Origin: Streptomyces sp. Root431
Lineage (GTDB): Bacteria; Actinomycetota; Actinomycetes; Streptomycetales; Streptomycetaceae
DNA length: 64,000 bases
Assembly: GCF_001426585.1 (NCBI RefSeq)
Contig: NZ_LMEI01000006.1
Location: 610,956-674,955, forward strand
Direction of reading: 5' to 3'
Shown: piece by piece, positions 33,252-43,034 of the stretch
Layout of the letters: each line of letters begins with the position of its first letter
Numbering within the stretch: position 1 is the first letter of the stretch
Program-made: the position numbers and the translations under genes
Notes under the pieces: generated by a model
Told to the model about the DNA's origin: nothing
What the model saw: only the letters and a program-made list of their open reading frames with translations
Databases searched by the model: none

Positions 33252-35195
33252 TCACGCGTCGGCGTCGGTACGCGGCCGGTGTCTGCCCAGCAGTTCCGCG
33301 AGGCCGAGGCGGGTGGCGGCGATGACGACGCGGTCCTCGGGGCGCAGGACGTAGCCGGGGTGGAGGTCCCACAGGAGTTGGGGCTGTTCGCCCGCGTGGC
33401 GGGCGGCGGCGAGGTCGGGGCGGCGGGTGCCCGGGGCGGCGGTGTCGAGTGCGAGGACGCGCCACCCGCCGGGGCGGAAGGCCTCGGTCACGGTGCGGCC
33501 TTCGAGCTGGGGGAGCCCCGCGACGGGGAGGGCGGCGAACACCAGGACCCGGCGCTCGACAGGGATCGCGCCCAGAATCTGGCGGCCCATCATCGCTCCG
33601 GCGAAGGCGGGTGCGGCGAGGTGGGTGACGCTGCGGCTGCGCGTGAGGGCCTCGGGGTGCGCCGCGCGCAGCGTGCGGTACACGGCGGTGGCGAAGTCGT
33701 CGTCGTACAGGCGCAGGGCGACGCGCAGGTCGGGCTTGACCGTGCGGGCGTAGAGCGTGGCCTCCAGGTTGGTGGTGTCGGAGCTGGTGAGGGCTAGCAG
33801 GGCGTGCGCCCGGTGGACCTTGGCGGCCTCCAGGACGCCGTCCTCGGTGACGTCGCCCAGGATGACGGGGATGCCCAGGCCGCGGGCCAGGGGGATGCCG
33901 CGGGCCTCGGGGTCCTCCTCGACGCAGACGACGGGGATGTCGAGTTCCCGCAGCCGGGCCAGGACGCGGGTGCCGATCTTGCCGAGTCCCAGGAGGACGA
34001 CGTGGCCGGACAGGCCGCGGGGCGGACGGCGCAGCGCGCCCGTGGCGCGGAAGGTGCCGAGCGCCTCCAGGGCTCCGGCGACCAGGAGGGGCAGCAGCGC
34101 GAGGCCGACGAGCCCGGACAGGAGTTGGAGGATCTGATGGGTGGTCGTCGCGTCGATCGCGGGGTCGTTGATCGAGAACAGGTCGAGCAGCGTGATGTAC
34201 GCGGCGTGCACGGGGTCGGCGTCCGTGAGCAGCGTGGTGGTGAGCGTCAGGCCGAGCACGGAGGCGGCGATGCCGGCGAGCGCCCACCGCAGCCGGCGGG
34301 AGAAGAGCTCGCGCAGCGGAGCACCCCGACGGGCCGGGCGCCGTGAGGACCGGGCGGGCCCGGCGTACCGTACGGCCTCCAGAACGACGCTCCCGCGCCC
34401 GGCCGAGACCGCCACCGCCCGGTCGTCGGGCAGGAGGAGGGGGCCCTGGGGGCCACTGGCCTCCGAGCCCTCGGTGCCCGCCGGATCGGTGGTCGTGGAC
34501 GACAGCAGCGCCAGGGTGCACAGGCCCGGATCCGGGACCTCGCCGCGTCCGGGCGGGGTGTGCTCGGCGGCGCGCAGGAGGACGCCGTCGGCCTGGACGA
34601 CCTTGCTCGTCCCGGCGACGGCGGTGGCGGCGAGCGCGGGGGCCGCCGTGTCCGCGTCGGACAGGACGGTAGTGGAGGCGTCGAGGACGCTGCGGTCGAT
34701 GCCGGGGGAGTGCACGAGGGCGGCCTGGTCGAGCAACTCCTCCAGGTGCTGGCCCAGTTTCCGGTCGTACATGCGGACCACGAGCCGCAGCCCCGGGCTG
34801 AGCCGTCGGGCGGCGATGGCGGCGCGCAGGTTCGTCTCGTCGTCCTCGTACAGCAGGGCGAGGGCTGCGGCCCGGTTCACACCGGCCCGCAGGAGCGCCG
34901 CCTCGGTGGGTGCCGGTGACACGACGTCCTGCGGAGGAGCGGGCGCGCTGCCGGTCGGGCCGTCCGGTACGGGTCTGGCGGCGCGGCGCAGAAGCCGTGC
35001 CGCACGGGACGGTACGGCGGCCTGCTCGCCGTCCGGTTCCCCGGGCGGGCCGCCGGGCGCGACGAGGACGACCTGCCGGCGGTAGACGTCCCGCAGCTCG
35101 GCGGCGAGCCGGTGCGCGAGTCCGTCGTCGCCGCAGACCACCATGTGGCCGCCGTCCCGTCGTTCTCCCGCGTCGTGGTGCGGTGGCGCGATCAC
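33252..35195 (-). CDS. RCK/TrkA-N NAD-binding membrane protein (ion-channel-like)
   Basis: This 647-aa protein starts at GTG 35195 behind GGGAGGA. It has two TrkA-N/RCK Rossmann domains: a degenerate one N-terminal (GGHMVVCGDDGLAHRLAAEL) and a canonical one C-terminal (HVVLLGLGKIGTRVLARL). Between them are two hydrophobic spans (LAGIASVLGLTL-like and LLSGLVGLALLPLLVAGALE) flanking LLDLFSINDPAIDAT. The layout is that of RCK-gated potassium channels, but the TxGYG selectivity filter is absent, so conduction is doubtful. The isolated soluble RCKs may sense NAD(H). Confidence 0.87.
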   Translation of the reverse strand: MIAPPHHDAGERRDGGHMVVCGDDGLAHRLAAELRDVYRRQVVLVAPGGPPGEPDGEQAAVPSRAARLLRRAARPVPDGPTGSAPAPPQDVVSPAPTEAALLRAGVNRAAALALLYEDDETNLRAAIAARRLSPGLRLVVRMYDRKLGQHLEELLDQAALVHSPGIDRSVLDASTTVLSDADTAAPALAATAVAGTSKVVQADGVLLRAAEHTPPGRGEVPDPGLCTLALLSSTTTDPAGTEGSEASGPQGPLLLPDDRAVAVSAGRGSVVLEAVRYAGPARSSRRPARRGAPLRELFSRRLRWALAGIAASVLGLTLTTTLLTDADPVHAAYITLLDLFSINDPAIDATTTHQILQLLSGLVGLALLPLLVAGALEALGTFRATGALRRPPRGLSGHVVLLGLGKIGTRVLARLRELDIPVVCVEEDPEARGIPLARGLGIPVILGDVTEDGVLEAAKVHRAHALLALTSSDTTNLEATLYARTVKPDLRVALRLYDDDFATAVYRTLRAAHPEALTRSRSVTHLAAPAFAGAMMGRQILGAIPVERRVLVFAALPVAGLPQLEGRTVTEAFRPGGWRVLALDTAAPGTRRPDLAAARHAGEQPQLLWDLHPGYVLRPEDRVVIAATRLGLAELLGRHRPRTDADA

Positions 35196-35436
35196 GCTTC
35201 CTCCCCCGGACGGATCCTCGGCGTGAGCGGCGCCGCGCCGTTGCGAGGGATGGTCCCAGAGGGACGGACGTCCGCACAGTGCCGGACTCCGGCAGTCCTC
35301 GCCCCCTCCTGTGTGCCGCTGTACCGCTGTGCCGCTGTGTCGCGCGGGATGAGGCCAGGTATCGCTGGACAGGTTGATCCGCCAGGCATAACCTCCGAAT
35401 CACCTATTCAATTCTTTGAGTATTCGAGGAGGGTGC

Positions 35437-35829
35437 ATGCACCCGTTCCGCAAGGCCGTCGAGGACCGGGACCCGGACGCCCTGGAAGCGCTGCTCGCCG
35501 AGAACGTCGTCTTCACCAGCCCGGTGGCCTTCGCCCCGTACGCCGGCCGCGCGATGACCGCGGCGATCCTGCGCGGCGTGCTGCGCGTCTTCGAGGACTT
35601 CACGTACGTCCGCGAGATCGCGAACCCCGAGGGTCGCGACCACGCCCTCGTCTTCACCGCGACGGTCGGCGGGAAGCAGATCCAGGGCTGCGACTTCCTG
35701 CACGTCGACGAGGACGGGAAGATTGACGACCTGACCGTCATGGTCCGCCCGCTGTCGGCGGCCCGGGCGCTCTCCGAGGCGATGGGCGCGCAGTTCGACC
35801 GGATCGCCCGCGAGGCGTCCGGCGGCTGA
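35437..35829 (+). CDS. NTF2-like/SnoaL-fold protein
   Basis: This 130-aa cone-shaped NTF2-like fold protein starts at ATG 35437 behind GAGGAGGG. It is typical of small nuclear-transport-factor-2 family enzymes (HPFRKAVEDRDPDALEALLAE, VFTSPVAFAPYAGR, GCDFLHVDEDGKIDDLTVMV). Family members are isomerases, cyclases or ligand-binding proteins. No catalytic assignment is possible. It is divergent from the RCK protein and convergent with the GlxA-type regulator. Confidence 0.9.
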   Translation: MHPFRKAVEDRDPDALEALLAENVVFTSPVAFAPYAGRAMTAAILRGVLRVFEDFTYVREIANPEGRDHALVFTATVGGKQIQGCDFLHVDEDGKIDDLTVMVRPLSAARALSEAMGAQFDRIAREASGG

Positions 35830-35860
35830 GCGGCGAAACGAAGGCGGTCCCGGCGGCGGC

Positions 35861-36844
35861 TCAGACGGTCGCCGCCTCCGGGGTCGTCCTCGTCTCGCCC
35901 CGGAATGTGCGCCGGTACGCGAGCGGGGTGACGCCGATGGCGGCGTGCAGGTGCTGGCGCAGCGAGGTGCCGGTGGCGAAGCCGACCTGCCCGGCGATGT
36001 CGTCCACGGCCAGGTCGGTGGTCTCCAGGAGCTGCCGGGCACGGGTCACCCGCTGCTGGATCAGCCACCGGCCCGGGCTCATCCCGACCTCCTCGTCGAA
36101 CCGCCGGGCGAAGGTGCGCAGGCTCATCCGGGCGTGCCCGGCGAGGTCGCCGAGGGCGATCGGCTCGTGCAGCCGCTCCAGTGCCCACTGCCGGGTCGCC
36201 GAGGTGTCGTTCGCCGTCGCCGCGGGCACCGGCTGCTCGATGTACTGCGCCTGCCCGCCGTCCCGCCACGGCGGTGCGACGCACATCCGCGCCACCCGGT
36301 TGGCGACGGCGGCGCCGTGGTCCTTCCGTACGAGATGGAGGCAGACGTCCACCCCCGAGGCCGCGCCCGCCGAGGTCAGGACGGACCCGTCGTCGACGAA
36401 GAGGACGTCCGGGTCGAGCTCCACCCCCGGGAACCACGAGCGGAAGGTCTCCACGAGCGCCCAGTGGGTCGTGGCGGGCCGCCCGTCGAGCATCCCGGCC
36501 GCGGCCAGCACGAACGCGCCCGTGCAGATGGACACCAGCCGGACCCCCGGCGGGATGGACGCGAGCGCCTCGGCGACCGCCGGCGGCGGCTCGCGGGTGA
36601 GGAGCGACAGGTCGAAGGGCGGCAGCACCACCGTGTCGGCCGTGCGCAGCACCTCCGGGCCGTGCGCGACGGTCACCGAGAAGTCGGAGTTGGTACGGAC
36701 GGTCGGGCCGTCCACCGAGCAGGTCACGACCTCGTAGAACTCGGGCACGGCACCGAACACGCGGTTCGGGATCCCCAGCTCGAAGGGGTACACCCCCTCC
36801 AGGGCGAGGACGACGACGCGGTGGCGGTTTCCCCTGACGGTCAT
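35861..36844 (-). CDS. GlxA-type AraC-family regulator with DJ-1/PfpI domain
   Basis: This 327-aa protein has an N-terminal class I GATase-like domain (VVVLALEGVYPFELG, SICTGAFVLAAAGMLDG with a nucleophile-elbow Cys). A C-terminal pair of AraC helix-turn-helices follows (LGDLAGHARMSLRTFARRF; VDDIAGQVGFATGTSLRQH). I chose the start ATG 36844 with GGA 7 nt upstream. Such regulators sense small molecules and usually act on a neighbour. The divergent reductase at 36915 is the likely target. Confidence 0.92.
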   Translation of the reverse strand: MTVRGNRHRVVVLALEGVYPFELGIPNRVFGAVPEFYEVVTCSVDGPTVRTNSDFSVTVAHGPEVLRTADTVVLPPFDLSLLTREPPPAVAEALASIPPGVRLVSICTGAFVLAAAGMLDGRPATTHWALVETFRSWFPGVELDPDVLFVDDGSVLTSAGAASGVDVCLHLVRKDHGAAVANRVARMCVAPPWRDGGQAQYIEQPVPAATANDTSATRQWALERLHEPIALGDLAGHARMSLRTFARRFDEEVGMSPGRWLIQQRVTRARQLLETTDLAVDDIAGQVGFATGTSLRQHLHAAIGVTPLAYRRTFRGETRTTPEAATV

Positions 36845-36914
36845 GGCAGAATCCTGTCGAAAGATGGCAATCATGCCATGGTACGCCGCCGGGCCGGCGG
36901 CGAGGCTGGTGCAC

Positions 36915-37883
36915 ATGACCAATCACCGCACCATGCGCGCCATCAGCCAGGACGTCCACGGCACCCCCGACGTGCTCCAGGAGGCCGTGGTCCCGCGCCC
37001 CGAGCCGGGCCTGAACCAGATCCTCGTCGCCGTCCGCGCGGCCGGCGTCAACCCGACCGACTGGAAGCACCGCTCCTCCGGGCTGTTCCTCGACCGTCTG
37101 CCGCTCGTCCTCGGCTGGGACGTCTCCGGCGTCGTGGAGGCGGTCGGCTACGGCGTGACCGTGTTCAAGCCGGGCGACGAGGTCTTCGGGATGCTGCCCT
37201 ACCCGTACGGCGTCGGCTCGCACGCCGAGTACGTGACGGGCCCCGCCCGCGCCTTCGCGCACAAGCCGGCCGACGTCGACCACGTCCAGGCCGGAGCCCT
37301 GCCGCTCGCCGCCCTCACCGCGTACCAGGCGATCGTCGACACCGCCCAGGTCGGCCCCGGACAGCGGGTCCTCGTCCACGCGGCCGCCGGCGGGGTCGGC
37401 CACCTCGCCGTCCAGATCGCCAAGGCCCGCGGCGCGTACGTCATCGGCACCGCGAGCGCCGGCAAGCACGACTTCGTCCGCTCCCTCGGCGCGGACGAGG
37501 TGATCGACTACCGCTCGGTCGACTTCGCCGAGGTCGTCGCGGACGTCGACATGGTCCTCGACCCGCTCTCCGGCGACACCCGTACCCGCTCCCTCGGCGT
37601 CCTGCGCCCCGGCGGCGTCCTCGTCTCCCTCCTCCCGGGCGCCGACCCGGACGAGCCGGCGAAGGCCGCGGCCCGGGGCGTGCGCGTGGAGACCCTCCTC
37701 GTGGAGGCCGACCACGCCGGCATGAACGCCGTCGCCGAACTCGTCGCGTCCGGCGCCCTGCGCGCCCACGTCGAGGCCGTCTTCCCGCTCGCCGACGCAG
37801 CCAAGGCCCACGCCCTCGGCGAGACCGACCGCACCACGGGCAAGATCGTCCTGGTCGTGGACGAGGCGCCCGCCGGGGCCTGA
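36915..37883 (+). CDS. NADP-dependent quinone-type oxidoreductase (MDR family)
   Basis: This 322-aa zinc-independent MDR protein has a GroES-like N-terminal domain (RAAGVNPTDWKHRSSG; LGWDVSGVVEAVG) and a Rossmann domain with VHAAAGGVGHLAVQIAKARG. The zinc ligands of alcohol dehydrogenases are absent, as in quinone or enoyl reductases. It is divergent from the GlxA-type regulator. Its stop lies in a 12-bp repeat that supplies three in-frame TGA codons. Confidence 0.92.
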   Translation: MTNHRTMRAISQDVHGTPDVLQEAVVPRPEPGLNQILVAVRAAGVNPTDWKHRSSGLFLDRLPLVLGWDVSGVVEAVGYGVTVFKPGDEVFGMLPYPYGVGSHAEYVTGPARAFAHKPADVDHVQAGALPLAALTAYQAIVDTAQVGPGQRVLVHAAAGGVGHLAVQIAKARGAYVIGTASAGKHDFVRSLGADEVIDYRSVDFAEVVADVDMVLDPLSGDTRTRSLGVLRPGGVLVSLLPGADPDEPAKAAARGVRVETLLVEADHAGMNAVAELVASGALRAHVEAVFPLADAAKAHALGETDRTTGKIVLVVDEAPAGA

Positions 37884-37910
37884 GTCGGGGCCTGAGACGG
37901 GGCCTGAGAC
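37875..37910 (+). repeat. 12-bp repeat, three units, carrying the stop codon
   Basis: Three units of GGGGCCTGAGAC (the first with T for A) give three in-frame TGA codons spaced by 12 bp at the end of the reductase gene. Confidence 0.85.
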
Positions 37911-37958
37911 GGGCCGCCCGGGGCTCGGGGTGAGGTTCGAGACCGGGTCATGAACGCC

Positions 37959-37999
37959 GAAAGGCCGGCCCGGCGCTTCGCGCGCCGAGCCGGCCTTTC
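37959..37999. terminator. Strong bidirectional terminator
   Basis: GAAAGGCCGGC pairs with GCCGGCCTTTC, with an inner CGGCGC/GCGCCG stem around TTCGC. It has A-rich and T-rich flanks on both sides. It serves the reductase (+) and argG (-), which converge here. Confidence 0.9.
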
Positions 38000-38021
38000 C
38001 CGTGCCCGAAGAGGCGGACGG

Positions 38022-39510
<1,489 letters not shown>

Positions 39511-39619
39511 ACGTGGGTTCGCGGAAGGATCTCCACCGCATGCCCTTACCCCTGGTACGGTCCCTCACCGGCCGATGCTCCGTCCAGTGGAGCGCGGCAT
39601 CCGGGGAGGGGTGGAGAGA

Positions 39620-40444
39620 GTGCAGCGAACGAGCGGAGTGCTTCCCGGGGAGCTCGCCGAGGCGATACGGGCGACCGCCGACGACATCGCGGAGGTCCTG
39701 CGCGCGCCGCAGGGCGGGGACGCCGGGCCCCACGGCGGCCTGCCCGTTCCCCGGTCCATCTGGACGGTCGGCGAGGCCGCCGCGCACCTGGCCCAGGCGA
39801 ACGCCCTCATGGCCGAGATCGCCGACGGGCATGAGCGCCCCTACGGTGACGGCACCCCCGGGAGCCTCGCCGAGGCCAACGAGCGCGCCCTCGCCTCGTT
39901 CGCGGAGCGCGACCCCGCCCCGCTCGCCGAGATGATCGCGGCGCAGGCCGAGGCCTTCCTCGTCGCCGTCGAACGGCGCGACCCGGCGGAGGCGCTCACC
40001 ACTCCGCTCGGCACGATGACCCCGGCCGTCCTCGGCTCGTACCTGCTGACCCACATGCTCGGCCACGGCTACGACCTGGCGCTCGCCCTTGGCCGCCCCC
40101 ACATGCTCGACGCCCGCCGGGTCGTCCTGACCCTCCCCTTCATGCTCGCCGCGATGCCGAAGGTGGCCGACCCGGTCGCCGTCGCCGGTCTGACCGCGCG
40201 CTTCGCGGTACGGCTCCGGGGCGGCCCGGCGTTCGGCGTCACGATCACGGGCGGCGACGTCCGGGTCGACCGGGAACCGCCGGCCCGCCCGGACTGCACG
40301 GTCCTCACGGAACCGGTCGCCTTCCTCCTCCTCGCCCTGGGCAGGATCGACCCGTGGCCCGTGATCGCCCGGGGCAAGGCGCTCGGCTGGGGCCGCAAGC
40401 CCTGGCTCGCACCCCGCTTCCCCCGCCTCTTCCGCGCGCCCTGA
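39620..40444 (+). CDS. Mycothiol-dependent maleylpyruvate isomerase-like protein (DinB/MDMPI N-domain with SCP2-like C-domain)
   Basis: This 274-aa protein has a four-helix MDMPI/DinB-like N-domain (SIWTVGEAAAHLAQANALMAE, with H in AAHL; SYLLTHMLGHGYDLALALG, with H in THMLGHGYD). The C-terminal half resembles SCP2 sterol-carrier folds (FGVTITGGDVRVDREP). I preferred GTG 39620 over GTG 39611 because the AGGGG signal is 8 nt away. Members use mycothiol as cofactor. The substrate is unknown. It is divergent from argG. Confidence 0.85.
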   Translation: MQRTSGVLPGELAEAIRATADDIAEVLRAPQGGDAGPHGGLPVPRSIWTVGEAAAHLAQANALMAEIADGHERPYGDGTPGSLAEANERALASFAERDPAPLAEMIAAQAEAFLVAVERRDPAEALTTPLGTMTPAVLGSYLLTHMLGHGYDLALALGRPHMLDARRVVLTLPFMLAAMPKVADPVAVAGLTARFAVRLRGGPAFGVTITGGDVRVDREPPARPDCTVLTEPVAFLLLALGRIDPWPVIARGKALGWGRKPWLAPRFPRLFRAP

Positions 40445-40493
40445 GGCCCGGGCCGGTGGATGCTGGTAGTAGCCATGCGCGAGGAGGCAGACC

Positions 40494-40793
40494 ATGACAC
40501 GCACCCTGGAGTGGACGGTCGGCCTGGAACTGGTCGAGGAAGCCGGCAGGACGGACGCCGAGGCACGGCTGAGCACCGGCACCTCGACGATCACCGGCCA
40601 CGGCACCGCCCGCTGCAACCCGTCGGACGTGGACGTCCCGGCGATCGGCGACGAACTCGCCGCGAGCCGGGCGATGAAGGACCTGGCCGGCAAGCTCATG
40701 CGGGAGGCCAACCGGGAGATGGAGGCGGTGGGCGCGGGGACCGTACCCCAGCACACCGGCCCCGGATACGGCTGGCCGGAGGCGGTCTCCTGA
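40494..40793 (+). CDS. DUF1876-family protein
   Basis: This 99-aa soluble protein has AGGAGG upstream. It has the DUF1876 pattern: RTLEWTVGLELVEE, then a Thr-rich strand (STGTSTITGHGTARCNPSD) and VPAIGDELAASRAMKDLAGKL. The family is common in Actinobacteria, small and dimeric, of unknown role; some members appear near stress genes. It follows the MDMPI-like gene by 49 bp. Confidence 0.9.
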   Translation: MTRTLEWTVGLELVEEAGRTDAEARLSTGTSTITGHGTARCNPSDVDVPAIGDELAASRAMKDLAGKLMREANREMEAVGAGTVPQHTGPGYGWPEAVS

Positions 40794-40876
40794 TCGACAT
40801 CGACCGAACGCCGACCGCTGAACGCCGATCGCCTGATCGAGTGAACGCCTGACGGAGCCGCCACCCGCCCCGCGGG

Positions 40877-40911
40877 GCCCGGCCGCACGGCACCGCACCG
40901 CCGTGCCGGGC
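40877..40911. terminator. Imperfect GC hairpin between converging genes
   Basis: The left arm 40877-40891 and right arm 40900-40911 pair as a 12-bp stem with a 3-nt bulge. It lies between DUF1876 (+) and the CBS-BON gene (-). A direct repeat CGGGTCCCTTACG follows at 40919 and 40950. Confidence 0.45.
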
Positions 40912-40957
40912 TCCCGTGCGGGTCCCTTACGGGCCGCTGCCGTCGCCGGCGGGTCCC

Positions 40958-41575
40958 TTACGAGCCGCCGCCGCTCTCGTCCGCGTCCCCGTCCCCGTAC
41001 GCCAGCCGGTCCACGACCTCGACGACTCCGTCCACGGTCTCGCACAGCCGGACGAGGATCGGCGCGGTGTCCGCGCTGTCCAGAGTGCCGCTGAGCGTCA
41101 CCACGCCCTCGTCGACGTCGATGTGCACGGCGGCGGGGGAGAGGCGCAGGATGCGGACGACGACGTCCTCCCGGATCTCCTCCTGGATCGACCGGTCCCG
41201 CCGCAGGAACAGCTGGAGGAGGTCGCTGCGGCTCAGCACGCCGATGAGGCGGCCCTCCGAGTCCACCACCGGCAGCCGCTTCACGCGGTGCCGTTCCATC
41301 AGCCGGGCCGCCTCGACCGCCGTCCACGACGGGCGGGCGGTCACGACCGGGCTCGACATCATGGCCTCGGCCGTGCTCGGGCCGTCCTTCGCGGTGTGCC
41401 GCCGCAGCAGGTCCGCCTCCGAGACGACGCCCACGGGCCGGTTCTCGTCGTCGACGACGGGGACCGCGGTGATGCCGTACTCGTCGAGGAGCCGCGCGAT
41501 CTCCTTGAATGACGTCCTCCGCTGCACCGCGACCGCGGCCGGCGTCATCAGGTCCGCGACACTGCGGTTCCTCAT
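40958..41575 (-). CDS. CBS-domain pair with BON domain
   Basis: This 205-aa protein has two CBS motifs (VADLMTPAAVAVQRRTSFKE; AMMSSPVVTARPSWTAVEAA), each followed by a VPVVD-type strand (AVPVVDDENRPVGVVSEADL, RLPVVDSEGRLIGVLSRSDL). A BON domain at the C-terminus follows (AAVHIDVDEGVVTLSGTLDS). CBS pairs bind adenosine nucleotides, and BON domains bind membranes or lipids. The combination is common in Streptomyces near universal stress proteins and is presumed to sense energy state. Confidence 0.93.
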   Translation of the reverse strand: MRNRSVADLMTPAAVAVQRRTSFKEIARLLDEYGITAVPVVDDENRPVGVVSEADLLRRHTAKDGPSTAEAMMSSPVVTARPSWTAVEAARLMERHRVKRLPVVDSEGRLIGVLSRSDLLQLFLRRDRSIQEEIREDVVVRILRLSPAAVHIDVDEGVVTLSGTLDSADTAPILVRLCETVDGVVEVVDRLAYGDGDADESGGGS

Positions 41576-41740
41576 CGTCCGTTCCGTCCCTTCTGCGTAC
41601 CGGACTCCATGATCCCGCACCGGAGGCGGTCCTGGTGTGAGGGGGTGGGGAACGGGGGCTCGACAGGGGCTTGCCGGAGATGTCATGTACATGGTTACTT
41701 CGGGTAAGTCGCTGCTCCGAGAAGGAAGAAGGACCCCCTC

Positions 41741-43015
41741 ATGCCCTCCCCTCGCACGCACCGCCGACGCCGCTTCGGCGGCGCCCTCGCACTGGCGCTC
41801 GCCCTCCTCGCGACGACCGGAGCCACCGGAACGGCCGCCCAGGGCACGCCGTCCGACGACGCCTCCGCCGCGCTGCGCGAGGTGATGTTCGTCGGCAACA
41901 ACTGGGACGGAACGGCCGACGTCATCGAGTCCCGGGGCGACTTCCGCCGCCTCGGACGTCTGAACGTCGTCCCCGACCGGGAGGAGCGGCTCCGGGAGAT
42001 CTACCTGAACCCCGTCAAGCTCGCCTTCTTCCTCGGCGTCCGCAGCGGGCCGGGGGAGGGGCACGACCAGTTCGTCGACGACATGTACGCGACCCCCGAC
42101 GGCTCCGCCATGGTCGTCTCGCGCCCCAGCTTCGCGGACGTCGTCTCCCTCGACCTGCGCACCGGACGGATCAACTGGCGCTTTCCCGTGGCCGGCTACC
42201 GCGCCGACCACATGGCCGTCTCGCCCGACGGCACCCGCGTCGCCGTCTCCGCCTCCACGGCGAACACGGTGCACGTCCTCGACATCGCCACCGGCCGTCA
42301 ACTCGGCTCCTTCAAGACCGGCGACAAGCCCCACGAGAACGTCTTCACCTCCGACGGCCGCCTGTGGAACATGTCGATCGGCGAGGTCACCACCGCCCTC
42401 GACGCGCCCTGGCTCGACTGGACCAAGGGCGACCGCCGCATCACCGTCGTCGACGCCGACACCTTCGAGACCGTACGGGTCATCGACATGCGCTCCCGCC
42501 TCGACGCCTTCGGGCGCGACGACCTCTCCGACGCCGTGCGGCCGCTCGTCTTCACCCCGGACGAGAAGAAGATGTACTTCCAGGTCTCGTTCCTCAGCGG
42601 GTTCCTCGAGTACGACCTCGCCACCGACCGGATCACCCGGGCCAAGTACCTCCCCGGCAACCCGTCGACCGATCCCGACCGGACGACCTGGGTCAACGAC
42701 TCGCGCCACCACGGCCTGTCGATCAGCCCCGACGGCAGCAAGCTCTGCGTCGCCGGCACGATGGACGACTACGCCACCGTCGTCGACCGCGAGAGCCTCC
42801 GGCAGGGCCCGCTGGTCGAGGTGTCCAAGCCCTACTGGGCGACCGTCAGCGGCGACGGACGGTCCTGCGTCGTCTCCGAGAGCGGCGCCGACCGCGTGAC
42901 GGCGATCGACTTCGCCACCGGCCGGAAGGTGGCCACCGTCGATGTCGGTGACCACCCCCAGCGGGTACGGCTCGCCCGCGTGCCCGCCGACTGGACGGGC
43001 CCTGCCGGGAGTTGA
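41741..43015 (+). CDS. Secreted YncE/YVTN-like beta-propeller protein
   Basis: This 424-aa protein has a signal peptide (RRRRFGGALALALALLATTG) and a seven-bladed WD40-like/YVTN propeller: MYATPDGSAMVVSRP, HMAVSPDGTRVAVSA, GLSISPDGSKLCVAG, and ATVSGDGRSCVVSESG. It shows no lipobox and probably acts outside the cell, perhaps in surface binding. An upstream CATGTACATG palindrome at 41684-41693 is possibly part of its control. No catalytic residues were recognised. Confidence 0.88.
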   Translation: MPSPRTHRRRRFGGALALALALLATTGATGTAAQGTPSDDASAALREVMFVGNNWDGTADVIESRGDFRRLGRLNVVPDREERLREIYLNPVKLAFFLGVRSGPGEGHDQFVDDMYATPDGSAMVVSRPSFADVVSLDLRTGRINWRFPVAGYRADHMAVSPDGTRVAVSASTANTVHVLDIATGRQLGSFKTGDKPHENVFTSDGRLWNMSIGEVTTALDAPWLDWTKGDRRITVVDADTFETVRVIDMRSRLDAFGRDDLSDAVRPLVFTPDEKKMYFQVSFLSGFLEYDLATDRITRAKYLPGNPSTDPDRTTWVNDSRHHGLSISPDGSKLCVAGTMDDYATVVDRESLRQGPLVEVSKPYWATVSGDGRSCVVSESGADRVTAIDFATGRKVATVDVGDHPQRVRLARVPADWTGPAGS

Positions 43016-43034
43016 GCCGCGGCAGCGGTGAAGG

